Assembly (NCBI GenBank): GCA_017940895.1
Contig: JAGAXM010000017.1
Span: 62,001 to 126,000 of the forward strand
DNA length: 64,000 bases
Source of the DNA: Clostridiales bacterium
GTDB taxonomy: Bacteria > Bacillota > Clostridia > Saccharofermentanales > Saccharofermentanaceae
Direction: 5' to 3'
Of the stretch, positions 17,251 to 26,533 are shown piece by piece. The first letter of the stretch is position 1. Every line of letters starts with the position of its first letter. The notes below the pieces were generated by a model, which was not told the DNA's origin, did not search any database, and saw only the letters and a list, made by a program, of their open reading frames with translations. A program made the translations under genes and the position numbers.

Positions 17251-18728
17251 TGAAGAAGAGACTGTTGTCTGCAGTATTATCAGTCTGCATGATCTTCACT
17301 TTGTTTGTGAACGTCAATGCAGATACCAACAGTGATATAGCTTCGTTTGTAACGAGACTTTATGAGATATGTCTCGACAGAGCTCCCGACCAGGGCGGTC
17401 TCGATAACTGGGTAAACAATTTAAGAAACGGAAGCATCTCCGGATCTGATGCAGCAAGAGGCTTCATATTCTCATCGGAGTTTTCCGGCAGAAATTACGA
17501 TAACCGTACATTTGTCATGTATCTTTACAGGGCCATGTTCGGAAGAGAAGCCGATGATACAGGACTTACGGCATGGACGGGTTCACTTGATCTGGGAATG
17601 TCCAGGGAAGCGGTCTTCAACGGATTCACGGGTTCGGCTGAATGGGCTTCGATCTGTTCTGCTTACGGTATCAATCCCGGAAGCGCATCTTCCGGTTCTT
17701 CTTCGGCTAATGCGGGTATAGATGAATTCGTAAGTCACATGTACTCAGGCTTCCTCGGAAGAACTGCCGATCCTGTAGGTCTTTCCGACTGGAGGGGAAG
17801 ACTCTCATCGGGCAGAACAACAGGCTTCGAAGCGGCTTACGGCTTCATGCACAGCCAGGAATTCTTAAGCAGAGCAGCTTCCATGAGCAATACAGCCATA
17901 GTTACTGTTTTCTATAACACTTTCCTCGGAAGAAATCCTTCCGCGTCTGAAGTGTCCTCGTATACTTCCAGAATGACGTCCAATCTCAATGCAAATCTTG
18001 AGATGCTCTTCTTAAGTTTCGCGAATTCAGATGAGTTTGTCTCTTATTGCGAAAGCCGCGGCATCGTCCCCGGTGCAGGGAACGGATCTTCAATCATCAG
18101 TGATGCCGACGTTACGGCTCTTTTCAGTAATTCACTTCTTATCGGAAGTTCTACTACGGTCGGATTTAATCTGTACTTTAACAGCTACGGAAGAGGTATC
18201 ATGGGCGATGTTACGGTCTGCTCGAGAGTCTCTTATTCGCTGCTTAACGATATGACTACAAGAACTTCCTATATCCCGATGCTTAACGGAACTCCCATGA
18301 GTGCAAGAGACCTGATCAGGACTTCCGGCGCTCCGTATGCTTTTATTTGCATGGGTACAAATGATATTCAGAACGGTGTTGTACAAAGATACTGCACCTG
18401 GCTCGATGATATAAGAAGCGTCAACCCCGATACAGTTATTTTCATCGAAGCTTGTACCCCCAGCCTTGATAATCACCCCAATAACAGGGATATCAGAGCG
18501 CTTAACGAGGGTATGAGAGAGTATTGCGACACGCATGCGGGATTCTATTTCATAGATATCTATACGCCTCTTGCTGACAGCAACGGCGTCCTTCAGTCCA
18601 GATATTGCAGTGACGGTAACGTGCATATCACATATGCAGGTTATGCCGAGTGGATCGATACGCTTGCGGATTATGTCCGTGAGTACATCTATGAGCAGCG
18701 TATAGCCGGTAATGAGCTTCATTTCTGA
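17250..18728 (+). CDS. secreted DUF4214-repeat protein with C-terminal SGNH hydrolase domain
   Basis: A 492-residue exported protein. A signal peptide covers ~1-24. Four DUF4214-like repeats follow (about 32-78, 86-132, 158-206, 216-264), each with an LYxxxLxRxPDxxGLxxW-like core. From ~285 an SGNH/GDSL hydrolase domain begins: block I SLLIGSSTTVGF (Ser in 300-302), block III GTND at 369-372 and the DGNVH block with Asp455 and His459. It could remove or transfer acyl groups on a surface polysaccharide outside the cell. The next gene, an MBOAT acyltransferase, starts at its stop codon, which supports a role in O-acylation. Confidence 0.82.
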   Translation: MKKRLLSAVLSVCMIFTLFVNVNADTNSDIASFVTRLYEICLDRAPDQGGLDNWVNNLRNGSISGSDAARGFIFSSEFSGRNYDNRTFVMYLYRAMFGREADDTGLTAWTGSLDLGMSREAVFNGFTGSAEWASICSAYGINPGSASSGSSSANAGIDEFVSHMYSGFLGRTADPVGLSDWRGRLSSGRTTGFEAAYGFMHSQEFLSRAASMSNTAIVTVFYNTFLGRNPSASEVSSYTSRMTSNLNANLEMLFLSFANSDEFVSYCESRGIVPGAGNGSSIISDADVTALFSNSLLIGSSTTVGFNLYFNSYGRGIMGDVTVCSRVSYSLLNDMTTRTSYIPMLNGTPMSARDLIRTSGAPYAFICMGTNDIQNGVVQRYCTWLDDIRSVNPDTVIFIEACTPSLDNHPNNRDIRALNEGMREYCDTHAGFYFIDIYTPLADSNGVLQSRYCSDGNVHITYAGYAEWIDTLADYVREYIYEQRIAGNELHF

Positions 18729-20122
18729 TGGTATTCAGTTCATTAACATTTCTTTGTATCTTTCTGCCTGCTGTCCTGATCCTCGACAGGATATTTAAGA
18801 ATATTCACATTAAGAACGCTCTGCTTCTTGCGGCGAGTCTTCTTTTCTATGCATACGGCGAGCCTGTCTATGTATTTCTTATGGCAGCGTCGGCTCTTCT
18901 GAATTTTGTGTCTGCGCTTCTTATCGACAGATTCAAGGGCACGGGATTAAAGAAAGTCTTTCTCGCGGCCGGTGTTGCCGTTAATCTCGGAGCACTTGTC
19001 TTCTTCAAGTATTCGGTATTTCTTACCACGTTCTTTAATGGCACCTTCGGTCTTGCCATACCCGTGCCCGATGTCACATTGCCGCTCGGAATATCGTTCT
19101 TCACATTTCAGGCGATGTCCTATGTTATCGATGTCTACAGGGAAGACTGCGGTGTGCAGAAGAACTTCGGAAGACTTCTGCTTTATATCTCGTTCTTCCC
19201 GCAGCTTATCGCGGGTCCTATCGTAAAGTACAGGGACATCGAGGAGCAGATCCTCAGCAGGAGCGTTACTTCTGACAAGACGGCAATCGGTATCCGCCGC
19301 TTTGCACAGGGACTTGCGAAAAAAGTATTTATAGCAAATAACGTTGCTGTGATCGCAGATGCTGTATTTAATTCGAATCTTGCGGTTCTCGATGCCAAGA
19401 CCGCATGGCTCGGGGCAGCGTCCTACATGCTTCAGATTTATTTTGATTTTTCCGGATACAGCGATATGGCTATAGGCTTGGGAAAGATGTTCGGCTTCGA
19501 GTTCAAGGAGAACTTCGACCATCCTTATATTGCCGGCAGTATTAAGGACTTCTGGAGAAGATGGCATATATCATTGTCGACATGGTTCAAGGAATATCTG
19601 TATATTCCACTCGGCGGTAACCGTAAGGGTAAGGCTAGAACTGTTATCAACAAGTTTATTGTTTTCGCATGCACGGGTATCTGGCACGGAGCCAACTGGA
19701 CATTTCTTTTCTGGGGTCTGTATCACGGGTGTTTCCTGATGATAGAGGAATTTATGCCGAAGAAGCAGAAGAAGGGATTGGTTCTTAAGATACTGTCTCA
19801 TATCTATCTTATCTTCGTTGTAATGATCGGTTTTGTAATGTTCAGATGTGATTCGATAAGTGACTTCGGAGTTATGATGACGAGACTGATAACTTTTGAT
19901 GTGACAAATGAATCTTCGATACTGTTTATGAGTCTTGTTACACCGCTTAATATAACGGCGGTTATTGCAGGTATTATATTTTCTATGCCTGCCGGTAAGT
20001 TGTTTAAAGAAGGTAAGACTACTAAGGTGTTGTCTTATGCGGCATCACTTGCAGCGGTCGTTCTTGCGGTAATGTGCCTGTCTTCCGGTTCATATAATCC
20101 TTTTATCTATTTCAGGTTTTGA
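18728..20122 (+). CDS. MBOAT family O-acyltransferase (AlgI/DltB-like)
   Basis: A 464-residue integral membrane protein with about ten helices. The family moves acyl groups across the membrane to polysaccharides (alginate, peptidoglycan, teichoic acid). Signature blocks are DFSGYSDMAIGLG, KDFWRRWHISLSTWFKEY, YIPLGGNRKG and GIWHGANWTFLFWGLYHG, with the two conserved histidines at about 320 and 333. AlgI-like rather than DltB-like because the downstream gene is an AlgJ/AlgX-type protein and there is no dltA or dltC nearby. Overlaps the previous gene by one base. Confidence 0.93.
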   Translation: MVFSSLTFLCIFLPAVLILDRIFKNIHIKNALLLAASLLFYAYGEPVYVFLMAASALLNFVSALLIDRFKGTGLKKVFLAAGVAVNLGALVFFKYSVFLTTFFNGTFGLAIPVPDVTLPLGISFFTFQAMSYVIDVYREDCGVQKNFGRLLLYISFFPQLIAGPIVKYRDIEEQILSRSVTSDKTAIGIRRFAQGLAKKVFIANNVAVIADAVFNSNLAVLDAKTAWLGAASYMLQIYFDFSGYSDMAIGLGKMFGFEFKENFDHPYIAGSIKDFWRRWHISLSTWFKEYLYIPLGGNRKGKARTVINKFIVFACTGIWHGANWTFLFWGLYHGCFLMIEEFMPKKQKKGLVLKILSHIYLIFVVMIGFVMFRCDSISDFGVMMTRLITFDVTNESSILFMSLVTPLNITAVIAGIIFSMPAGKLFKEGKTTKVLSYAASLAAVVLAVMCLSSGSYNPFIYFRF

Positions 20123-20124
20123 TT

Positions 20125-21456
20125 ATGAAGAGATACGGTTCGACAATCTTTATGATCATATTCCTCACGATACTGCTCATTCCTTCTGTAGGAATGCTGG
20201 TCTTCGGTCCTTCCGAATCCGAGAACGGGGAAGAGCTTGTTATGCCTGTTATATACAGTGAAGAAGGGGGCTTTAACAGAAATTACCTTCAGGAATTAAG
20301 TGATATCTTTGAGCAGAGATTTGCATTCAGAAAGCAGCTTGTCACCGCTTATTCATTTATATCGGAGAATGTGTTCGGGACCTCGGCCCAAAGCGGTGTT
20401 ATTGTCGGTAATGACGGTTGGCTTTTTTATAACGATACTCTTGCAGATTACCAGAGGAGCAATATCCTTAACGGCAGACAGATGCATAACGCCGTCAGAC
20501 ATCTTGAGCTGATCAATGAATATTGTGCGACTAACGGTATAGAATTCGTATTCGTAATTGCACCCAATAAGAATACTTTATATCCCGAATACATGCCTTA
20601 CTATCTGATTCAGGGCGAAGGTCAGACAAATAGACAGATGCTGTTTGATCTTCTTTCCGATACTGATATTAATTATATCGACTTCGGATCATATGATACT
20701 TTTATAGATTCCGATACCGTTTATTATTTCCACCGTGATTCTCACTGGAATAATATGGGTGCTGCTATCGTTTCCAATGCCATACTTACACTCGGAAATA
20801 TCGAACACCATAACTACGTTTATGACGAATATACCTTCATTGAAGACCATAACGGCGATCTTGATCAGATGATACATCCCTCAAGTGTAGTTCCCGAGGC
20901 GGATGTTTTTTTTAATAACATGCCTGAATTTACATATGTTAATGAGATCGAGAGTAACTTTGACCCCCGTATCTATACGACTGCGGGAGGAACGGGCAGT
21001 CTTCTTATGTATCGTGATTCCTTCGGAAGTTCGTTGCTGCCTTTCATGGCTGAACCTTTTGCTTCGGCTTTCTTCTCGAGGTCGAACTCATGTCAGATAA
21101 ATGACTTTATTTCGAATAACCCCGATATACTTGTCTTCGAGAAAGCAGAGAGGTTTATCTCACAGCTTTGCGGATCACCGTCAAGGCTTCCTGCTCCCGT
21201 AAGAGAGCTTCCCGCAGATGCAGTTGCAGTTGAAATATCCGACTTTTCTCTGGCTGAGGCAGGGGATTATATCACGGTGACCGGAACCTTGCCTGAAGGA
21301 TCATGGGAAGATGATTCGATCATATATATCGTAAGCGGCGATATGTGCTTCGAAGCCTACCCTGTATCCGATATTGATGAGGGGACAGAGGGCTTTCAGG
21401 CGCTTCTTGAAAAAAATAGTGTTTCGACGGATAATATTATGGTTTTTATAGCTTAA
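20125..21456 (+). CDS. AlgJ/AlgX-like SGNH (DHHW-type) O-acyltransferase partner
   Basis: A 443-residue protein with one N-terminal membrane anchor (residues ~7-27) and an extracellular SGNH-like domain. The DxH motif is Asp205-Ser-His207 in FHRDSHWNNMGA, and the likely nucleophile is Ser299 in MYRDSFGSS; spacing and order match AlgX/AlgJ acetyltransferases. A ~90-residue C-terminal beta domain follows, possibly a carbohydrate-binding module. An in-frame TTG at 20119 would overlap the MBOAT stop; the ATG at 20125 is favoured because AGG lies eight bases before it. With the MBOAT gene it would form a two-step acyl transfer system: MBOAT across the membrane, this protein onto the glycan. Confidence 0.88.
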   Translation: MKRYGSTIFMIIFLTILLIPSVGMLVFGPSESENGEELVMPVIYSEEGGFNRNYLQELSDIFEQRFAFRKQLVTAYSFISENVFGTSAQSGVIVGNDGWLFYNDTLADYQRSNILNGRQMHNAVRHLELINEYCATNGIEFVFVIAPNKNTLYPEYMPYYLIQGEGQTNRQMLFDLLSDTDINYIDFGSYDTFIDSDTVYYFHRDSHWNNMGAAIVSNAILTLGNIEHHNYVYDEYTFIEDHNGDLDQMIHPSSVVPEADVFFNNMPEFTYVNEIESNFDPRIYTTAGGTGSLLMYRDSFGSSLLPFMAEPFASAFFSRSNSCQINDFISNNPDILVFEKAERFISQLCGSPSRLPAPVRELPADAVAVEISDFSLAEAGDYITVTGTLPEGSWEDDSIIYIVSGDMCFEAYPVSDIDEGTEGFQALLEKNSVSTDNIMVFIA

Positions 21457-21478
21457 AAGGCTTGAAAGGAATGGAATT

Positions 21479-21811
21479 ATGAAGAAGAGAATTATTACTG
21501 CTATTACTGCTGTTGCCATGACAGCCGCTGTATTTACGGCATGTACCGATAAAAAGCCCGCTGAAACATCTGAGGCAGCTGCCGAGACGACTGTGGCTGT
21601 AGAGCAGACACAGGAGACTGAGGTTACGGCTGCAGAGACTGTTGCCGAGACTTCTGCTGAAGATTCAAACGGCATTCCTCAGCCCGGTGATACATATAAC
21701 GGTCACATCGTAGATCATACAGAGGACCAGCCTGACTGCGATGACGGCAGCCACGGTACGATCTGGATCTTCTACACTGACAGCGAAGATATCGATTACA
21801 TCACATACTAA
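21479..21811 (+). CDS. small acidic lipoprotein of unknown function
   Basis: A 110-residue protein with an N-terminal lipoprotein signal (charged KKR start, hydrophobic core, VFTAC lipobox with Cys22). A Thr/Glu/Ala-rich linker covers ~30-65, as in many clostridial lipoproteins, followed by a ~40-residue acidic domain (GDTYNGHIVDHTEDQPDCDDG). No named domain is recognised. It lies 22 bases after the AlgJ/X-like gene and may belong to the same transcript; ileS follows after 25 bases. Confidence 0.75.
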   Translation: MKKRIITAITAVAMTAAVFTACTDKKPAETSEAAAETTVAVEQTQETEVTAAETVAETSAEDSNGIPQPGDTYNGHIVDHTEDQPDCDDGSHGTIWIFYTDSEDIDYITY

Positions 21812-21836
21812 TATTTAATAACCCCAGGAGTTTCTC

Positions 21837-24800
21837 ATGTATAAGAAAGTCTCAAGCGACATGAACTTTGTGGAAAGAGAGAAGGAAGTTCTCGAATTCT
21901 GGAAAGAAAAGGACATCTACAAAAGATCACTGAAGCCTGCCCGTGACGGTGCACCGACATTTACACTTTATGACGGTCCTCCGACGGCTAACGGCAGACC
22001 TCATATCGGTCATATCAAGACACGTGTTATCAAGGACGTTATCCCCAGATATCATTCGATGAAGGGTGAAGCCGTTTCTTTCAAGGCCGGCTGGGATACA
22101 CACGGTCTTCCTGTAGAGCTTGAGGTAGAGAAGTCTCTGGGCATCAACGGTAAGCCTCAGATCGAGAATTACGGTGTTGAGCCTTTTATCAAGAAGTGTA
22201 AGGAGTCCGTATGGACTTATAAGGATCAGTGGGAGCACATGAGCGACCGCGTAGGTTTCTGGGCTGACATGGAGCATCCTTATGTAACTTACGATAATAA
22301 CTATATCGAGTCCGAGTGGTGGGCTTTGAAGACAATGTGGGAGAAGGATCTCCTTTACAAGGGTCACAAGATCGTTCCTTACTGCCCCCGCTGCGGTACG
22401 GCTTTGTCCTCGCACGAGGTAGCTCAGGGATATAAGACCGTTAAGGAGAGATCCGCGATCGTAAGATTCAAGATCGTAGATGAGGATGCATATTTCCTCG
22501 CATGGACGACTACGCCTTGGACATTGCCTTCCAACGTAGCTTTGTGTCTTAATCCCGATTCCGAGTATGCCAAGGTAAAGGCTGCCGACGGCTATACATA
22601 CTACATGGCTGTTGCTTTGCTTGATACGGTTCTCGGTAAGCTTGCTACAGAAGAGACAAAGGCTTATGAGATCCTTGAGACATATAAGGGTACCGATCTT
22701 AAGGGTAAGGCTTACGAGCCTTTGTTCGAGTGCTCAGGTGTTGAGGCTGCTAATCAGAAGAAGAAGGCTCACTATGCCGTATGCGACAACTATGTAACGA
22801 TGGAAGACGGTACAGGTATCGTTCATATCGCTCCCGCATTCGGTGAGGATGACGCCAGGGTAGGAAGAGACAATGATCTTCCTATGATCCAGTTCGTGGA
22901 TACCAGAGGTAATATGACCGAGCAGACACCTTTTGCAGGACTGTTCGTAAAGGATGCTGATCCTGAAGTTCTTAAGGATCTCGAGACCAGGGGACAGCTG
23001 TTCTCAGCTCCCAAGTTCGAGCACGAGTATCCTTTCTGCTGGAGATGCGACACGCCTCTTATCTATTTCGCAAGATCCACATGGTTTATTGCCATGAGCA
23101 AGAAGAGAGACGAGCTTCTCGCTTCCAATAACATGGTTAACTGGTATCCCGAGTCGATCAGAGACGGTCGTATGGGCGACTTCCTTCGAAATGTAATCGA
23201 CTGGGGTATCTCCCGTGAAAGATACTGGGGTACACCGCTTCCTGTATGGGAGTGCGAGTGCGGACACCGCCACTGCATCGGTTCCATAGAGGAATTGAAG
23301 AGCATGAGTGATGATTGCCCGGATGATATCGAGCTTCACAAGCCTTACGTTGATAACGTACACATCAAGTGTCCGGAGTGTGGCGGCAAGATGACTCGTG
23401 TTCCTGAGGTTATCGACTGCTGGTTTGATTCCGGATCAATGCCCTTCGCTCAGTATCACTATCCCTTCGAGAATAAGGAATACTTCGAGTCTCATTATCC
23501 CTGTGACTTCATCTCCGAGGCTTTGGACCAGACAAGAGGATGGTTCTATTCCTTGCTTGCCATCAGCACAGTCCTGTTCGGCAGAAGCCCCTTCAAGAAC
23601 TGTATCGTTATGGGTCTTGTACAGGATGAGAACGGCAAGAAGATGAGTAAGCATCTCGGAAACGTTGTAGATCCCTGGGATATCCTTAACAAGCAGGGTG
23701 CAGATGCGGCAAGATGGTATTTCTATTCTGCCAACCAGCCCTGGCTGCCTTCGAGATTCTCCGATAATGCAGTTAACGAGGGTATCAGAAAGTTCATCGG
23801 TACATACTGGAATACTTATTCATTCTATGTAATGTATGCAGATATCGATAACTTCGATCCCAATAAATACACACTTGATACCGCTAACCTTAACGTTATG
23901 GACAAGTGGGTATTGAGCAAGCTTAATTCTTTGGTCGCTGATGTTAATGCCAAGATGGATGCTTATGACATCTCTGCTGCTGCAAGAATGATCCAGGACT
24001 TCACTGATGAGCTCTCCAACTGGTACGTAAGACTTAACCGTGACCGTTTCTGGGCAGGTGAGATGAATAAGGACAAGATAGATGCGTTCATGACTCTGTA
24101 CACGGCTCTTGAGACTCTTACGAGACTTGCAGCTCCGTTTGTTCCTTTCGTAACAGAGCAGGTATATCAGAATATCGTACGTTCCGTTAATGCTGATGCA
24201 CCGGAGTCCGTACATCTTTGTGAGTATCCTGTTGCCGATACTTCTTTGATCAACAAGGAGATCGAGAAGGAGATGGCACTCGCAGCAAAGGTTGTCGAGC
24301 TCGGACGTGCCGCTCGAAATGCTTCTTCCATGAAGAACAGACAGCCTTTGTCCGAGATCTACGTTGTAGCAGACTATGAGCTTACTGATGAATACAAGAA
24401 CATCGTTCTGAACGAGCTTAATATCAGAAGCTATAAGGCAGTAAAGGATGCTTCCGCTTTGATGGACTTCTCTTTCAAGCCCCAGCTTCGTACATGCGGA
24501 AGAAAGTTCGGTAAGCTTCTTAATGCAGCCAAGGATGTTATCGCAGCGCTGCCGGGTAAGGAGACAATGAAGGCACTCGAGGAAGGCCCCGTAACGATCA
24601 CAGTCGAGGGCGAGAACTTCGAGATGACAAAGGATGACTTTATTGTAGAGACAGTACAGCCCGAGGGTCTTTCCACACAGGAGGACGGCGGAATTACAGC
24701 TTCCATCAATACTGTTCTTACAGAGGATCTTATCATTGACGGTTTTGTACGTGAGATGATCTCTAAGATCCAGACTCAGCGTAAGGAAGCAGGTCTCGAG

Positions 24801-24983
24801 GTAGTTGACCGCATCATTCTCACATACGAGGGTAACGAGAAGCTTGCATCCATCATCGCACAGAAGAAGGACTTCATCGCTTCCGAAGTTCTTGCTACCG
24901 ACATAGTTGAGGGCAAGGACGGCTTTACTAAGGAATGGGACGTTAACGGCGAGAAGATTACTTTCGGCGTTAAGAAGGCTTGA
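21837..24983 (+). CDS. ileS: isoleucyl-tRNA synthetase, long (type 2, eukaryote-like) form
   Basis: Class I synthetase charging tRNA-Ile, 1048 residues. HIGH is intact at 56-59 (NGRPHIGHIKTRVIKD) and KMSK at about 602-605 (KKMSKHLGN). The editing-domain insert includes the WTTTPWTLPSN block. The AGWDTHGLPVE segment, the length over 1000 residues, and the long C-terminal domain place it with type 2 IleRS, which in studied cases resists mupirocin; type 1 enzymes are ~930 residues with a WDCHGLPIE form. CxxC pairs near 188 and around 507 suggest zinc binding. The leader is only 25 bases, with AGGAG, so no T-box riboswitch precedes it. Confidence 0.96.
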   Translation: MYKKVSSDMNFVEREKEVLEFWKEKDIYKRSLKPARDGAPTFTLYDGPPTANGRPHIGHIKTRVIKDVIPRYHSMKGEAVSFKAGWDTHGLPVELEVEKSLGINGKPQIENYGVEPFIKKCKESVWTYKDQWEHMSDRVGFWADMEHPYVTYDNNYIESEWWALKTMWEKDLLYKGHKIVPYCPRCGTALSSHEVAQGYKTVKERSAIVRFKIVDEDAYFLAWTTTPWTLPSNVALCLNPDSEYAKVKAADGYTYYMAVALLDTVLGKLATEETKAYEILETYKGTDLKGKAYEPLFECSGVEAANQKKKAHYAVCDNYVTMEDGTGIVHIAPAFGEDDARVGRDNDLPMIQFVDTRGNMTEQTPFAGLFVKDADPEVLKDLETRGQLFSAPKFEHEYPFCWRCDTPLIYFARSTWFIAMSKKRDELLASNNMVNWYPESIRDGRMGDFLRNVIDWGISRERYWGTPLPVWECECGHRHCIGSIEELKSMSDDCPDDIELHKPYVDNVHIKCPECGGKMTRVPEVIDCWFDSGSMPFAQYHYPFENKEYFESHYPCDFISEALDQTRGWFYSLLAISTVLFGRSPFKNCIVMGLVQDENGKKMSKHLGNVVDPWDILNKQGADAARWYFYSANQPWLPSRFSDNAVNEGIRKFIGTYWNTYSFYVMYADIDNFDPNKYTLDTANLNVMDKWVLSKLNSLVADVNAKMDAYDISAAARMIQDFTDELSNWYVRLNRDRFWAGEMNKDKIDAFMTLYTALETLTRLAAPFVPFVTEQVYQNIVRSVNADAPESVHLCEYPVADTSLINKEIEKEMALAAKVVELGRAARNASSMKNRQPLSEIYVVADYELTDEYKNIVLNELNIRSYKAVKDASALMDFSFKPQLRTCGRKFGKLLNAAKDVIAALPGKETMKALEEGPVTITVEGENFEMTKDDFIVETVQPEGLSTQEDGGITASINTVLTEDLIIDGFVREMISKIQTQRKEAGLEVVDRIILTYEGNEKLASIIAQKKDFIASEVLATDIVEGKDGFTKEWDVNGEKITFGVKKA

Positions 24984-24989
24984 TAAAGA

Positions 24990-25766
24990 ATGCTGATAGA
25001 ACTTATTAGAAACGGGAGCAATTATTCCGTAAGGGAAGTTGTACTGATGATAATCGTCATGCTGTTTGCATTGACGATATCATTCTCGTTTCATGAGTTC
25101 ATGCATGCGGTTGTTGCCTATTGGCTCGGAGATGATACTCCGAGACTTTACGGCAGAGTTACCATGAATCCCAAGGCTCATCTGGATCCTATGGGTACGG
25201 TGCTGCTCCTGCTCGTCGGATTCGGATGGGGAAAGCCCGTAGTCTATAACCCTTCCAATCTCAAGAGGTTTAAGAGCAAGAGACTCATGAATATCATGGT
25301 CAGTCTTGCGGGTGTAACAGGTAACTTCATCATCGCATTGATCTCGATGTGCATTATCGCGGTGATAATGAGATGCTGCGGTTACGGCAATTCGGCTCCT
25401 TTGTATTATGGTGCGATCTTTATGGATGCGGGTCTTAAGGAAAACGGTGACGTTCCGTTCTATGCGGCTGTATTCTGCTATCTTTTCTATTACACATATC
25501 TGTTCTCGATGTCGCTGATGGCATTTAACCTGATCCCGATTCCGCCGCTTGACGGATTCCATATTCTCGAGAGACTCCTTCCCGTTAAAGTTACGTATTC
25601 CGACGGCTTCAGGAAATTTGTTCAATACGGTCCTATGGGACTTATGATACTTATCTTACTCGGCAACTTCGGTAATATAGATATTCTCGGAACCATCATG
25701 TATTACATTGAGTTTCCCGCTATGCTGATAATCAATATCATTGCGGGTCTTATCGGGGTAGTCTGA
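24990..25766 (+). CDS. M50-family site-2 protease-like membrane protein
   Basis: A 258-residue polytopic membrane protein with the zinc motif HEFMH at 35-39 inside a membrane helix (SFSFHEFMHAVVAYWLGD) and the third-ligand segment NLIPIPPLDGFHIL near 180-193. No PDZ domain is present, so it belongs to the short Rip/YwhC-like group rather than RseP (encoded separately at 35628). Substrates are not known. It lies between ileS (6-base gap) and scpA (5-base gap), an arrangement common in Clostridia. Confidence 0.9.
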   Translation: MLIELIRNGSNYSVREVVLMIIVMLFALTISFSFHEFMHAVVAYWLGDDTPRLYGRVTMNPKAHLDPMGTVLLLLVGFGWGKPVVYNPSNLKRFKSKRLMNIMVSLAGVTGNFIIALISMCIIAVIMRCCGYGNSAPLYYGAIFMDAGLKENGDVPFYAAVFCYLFYYTYLFSMSLMAFNLIPIPPLDGFHILERLLPVKVTYSDGFRKFVQYGPMGLMILILLGNFGNIDILGTIMYYIEFPAMLIINIIAGLIGVV

Positions 25767-25771
25767 TAAGT

Positions 25772-26533
25772 ATGAGCGAGACTCTGACACATCCCAATAT
25801 CCATCTTCAGCAGTTTGAAGGTCCGCTGGACCTTCTTTATTCTTTAATAACGAAGAATGATATAGACATCTTTGATATTCCGATCTCCGAGATCACTGAG
25901 ATGTATATGGATTATCTCAACAAGATGAAGAGTCTTGATATGGAGATTGCATCCGAATTCATTGTTATGGCAGCGACTCTTATCCATATTAAGTCAAGGA
26001 TCATGCTTCCTTCCAAGAGTGACATGTCAGCAGATGCAGAGGCGGATCCCCGTGAGGAACTTGTAATATCACTTCTGCGTTATAAGCGTTGTAAGATGCT
26101 TGCCAAGGAACTGCGCTCTCGAAATGAACTCTACAGAGACTGTGTATTAAGACTGCCTTCTACCGCGAAAGAGATGGATGTAAGCATTATCTATCCTCCG
26201 CAGGAGTTTGTAGCCGAGGAGTTTGAGAAGGCTGTTGATAACGTATGTAAACGTAATGAAGTGCGCTTTGCCGATATCTCCACTAAGATCACACATATCC
26301 TTAAGAGGGACAAGCTCTCGGTTAAGGAAAGAATGAAGAGTGTATGGCTTAAGATATCGGGCAGGGGAAAGCTGTTTTTCCATGAGCTTTTCGAGGGGAA
26401 AAAGGCAGATAAGACGGATAAGATTGTAAGCTTTCTTGCAGTTCTCGAACTTCTTCGTAATAACAGGATAGATGCTACGCAGAAGAAGCCTTTTGATGTA
26501 ATACTGATCGAAGAGAAGGGTGAAAGTAAGTAA
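25772..26533 (+). CDS. scpA: segregation and condensation protein A
   Basis: Kleisin subunit that bridges the SMC ATPase heads and, with ScpB, forms the bacterial condensin complex needed for chromosome segregation. The 253-residue protein opens with the family hallmark QQFEGPLDLLYSLI near 12-25, followed by EFIVMAATLIHIKSRIML; the C-terminal winged-helix region ends with SFLAVLELLRNNRI. The stop codon shares one base with the scpB ATG (TAATG). Only a weak ribosome site precedes the start, so it may depend on translation of the M50 gene. Confidence 0.95.
   Translation: MSETLTHPNIHLQQFEGPLDLLYSLITKNDIDIFDIPISEITEMYMDYLNKMKSLDMEIASEFIVMAATLIHIKSRIMLPSKSDMSADAEADPREELVISLLRYKRCKMLAKELRSRNELYRDCVLRLPSTAKEMDVSIIYPPQEFVAEEFEKAVDNVCKRNEVRFADISTKITHILKRDKLSVKERMKSVWLKISGRGKLFFHELFEGKKADKTDKIVSFLAVLELLRNNRIDATQKKPFDVILIEEKGESK

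Noticed and set aside
21812..21836. T-box riboswitch before ileS
   Set aside because: Only 25 bases separate it from the previous gene, too short for a T-box; the argS leader is likewise too short.
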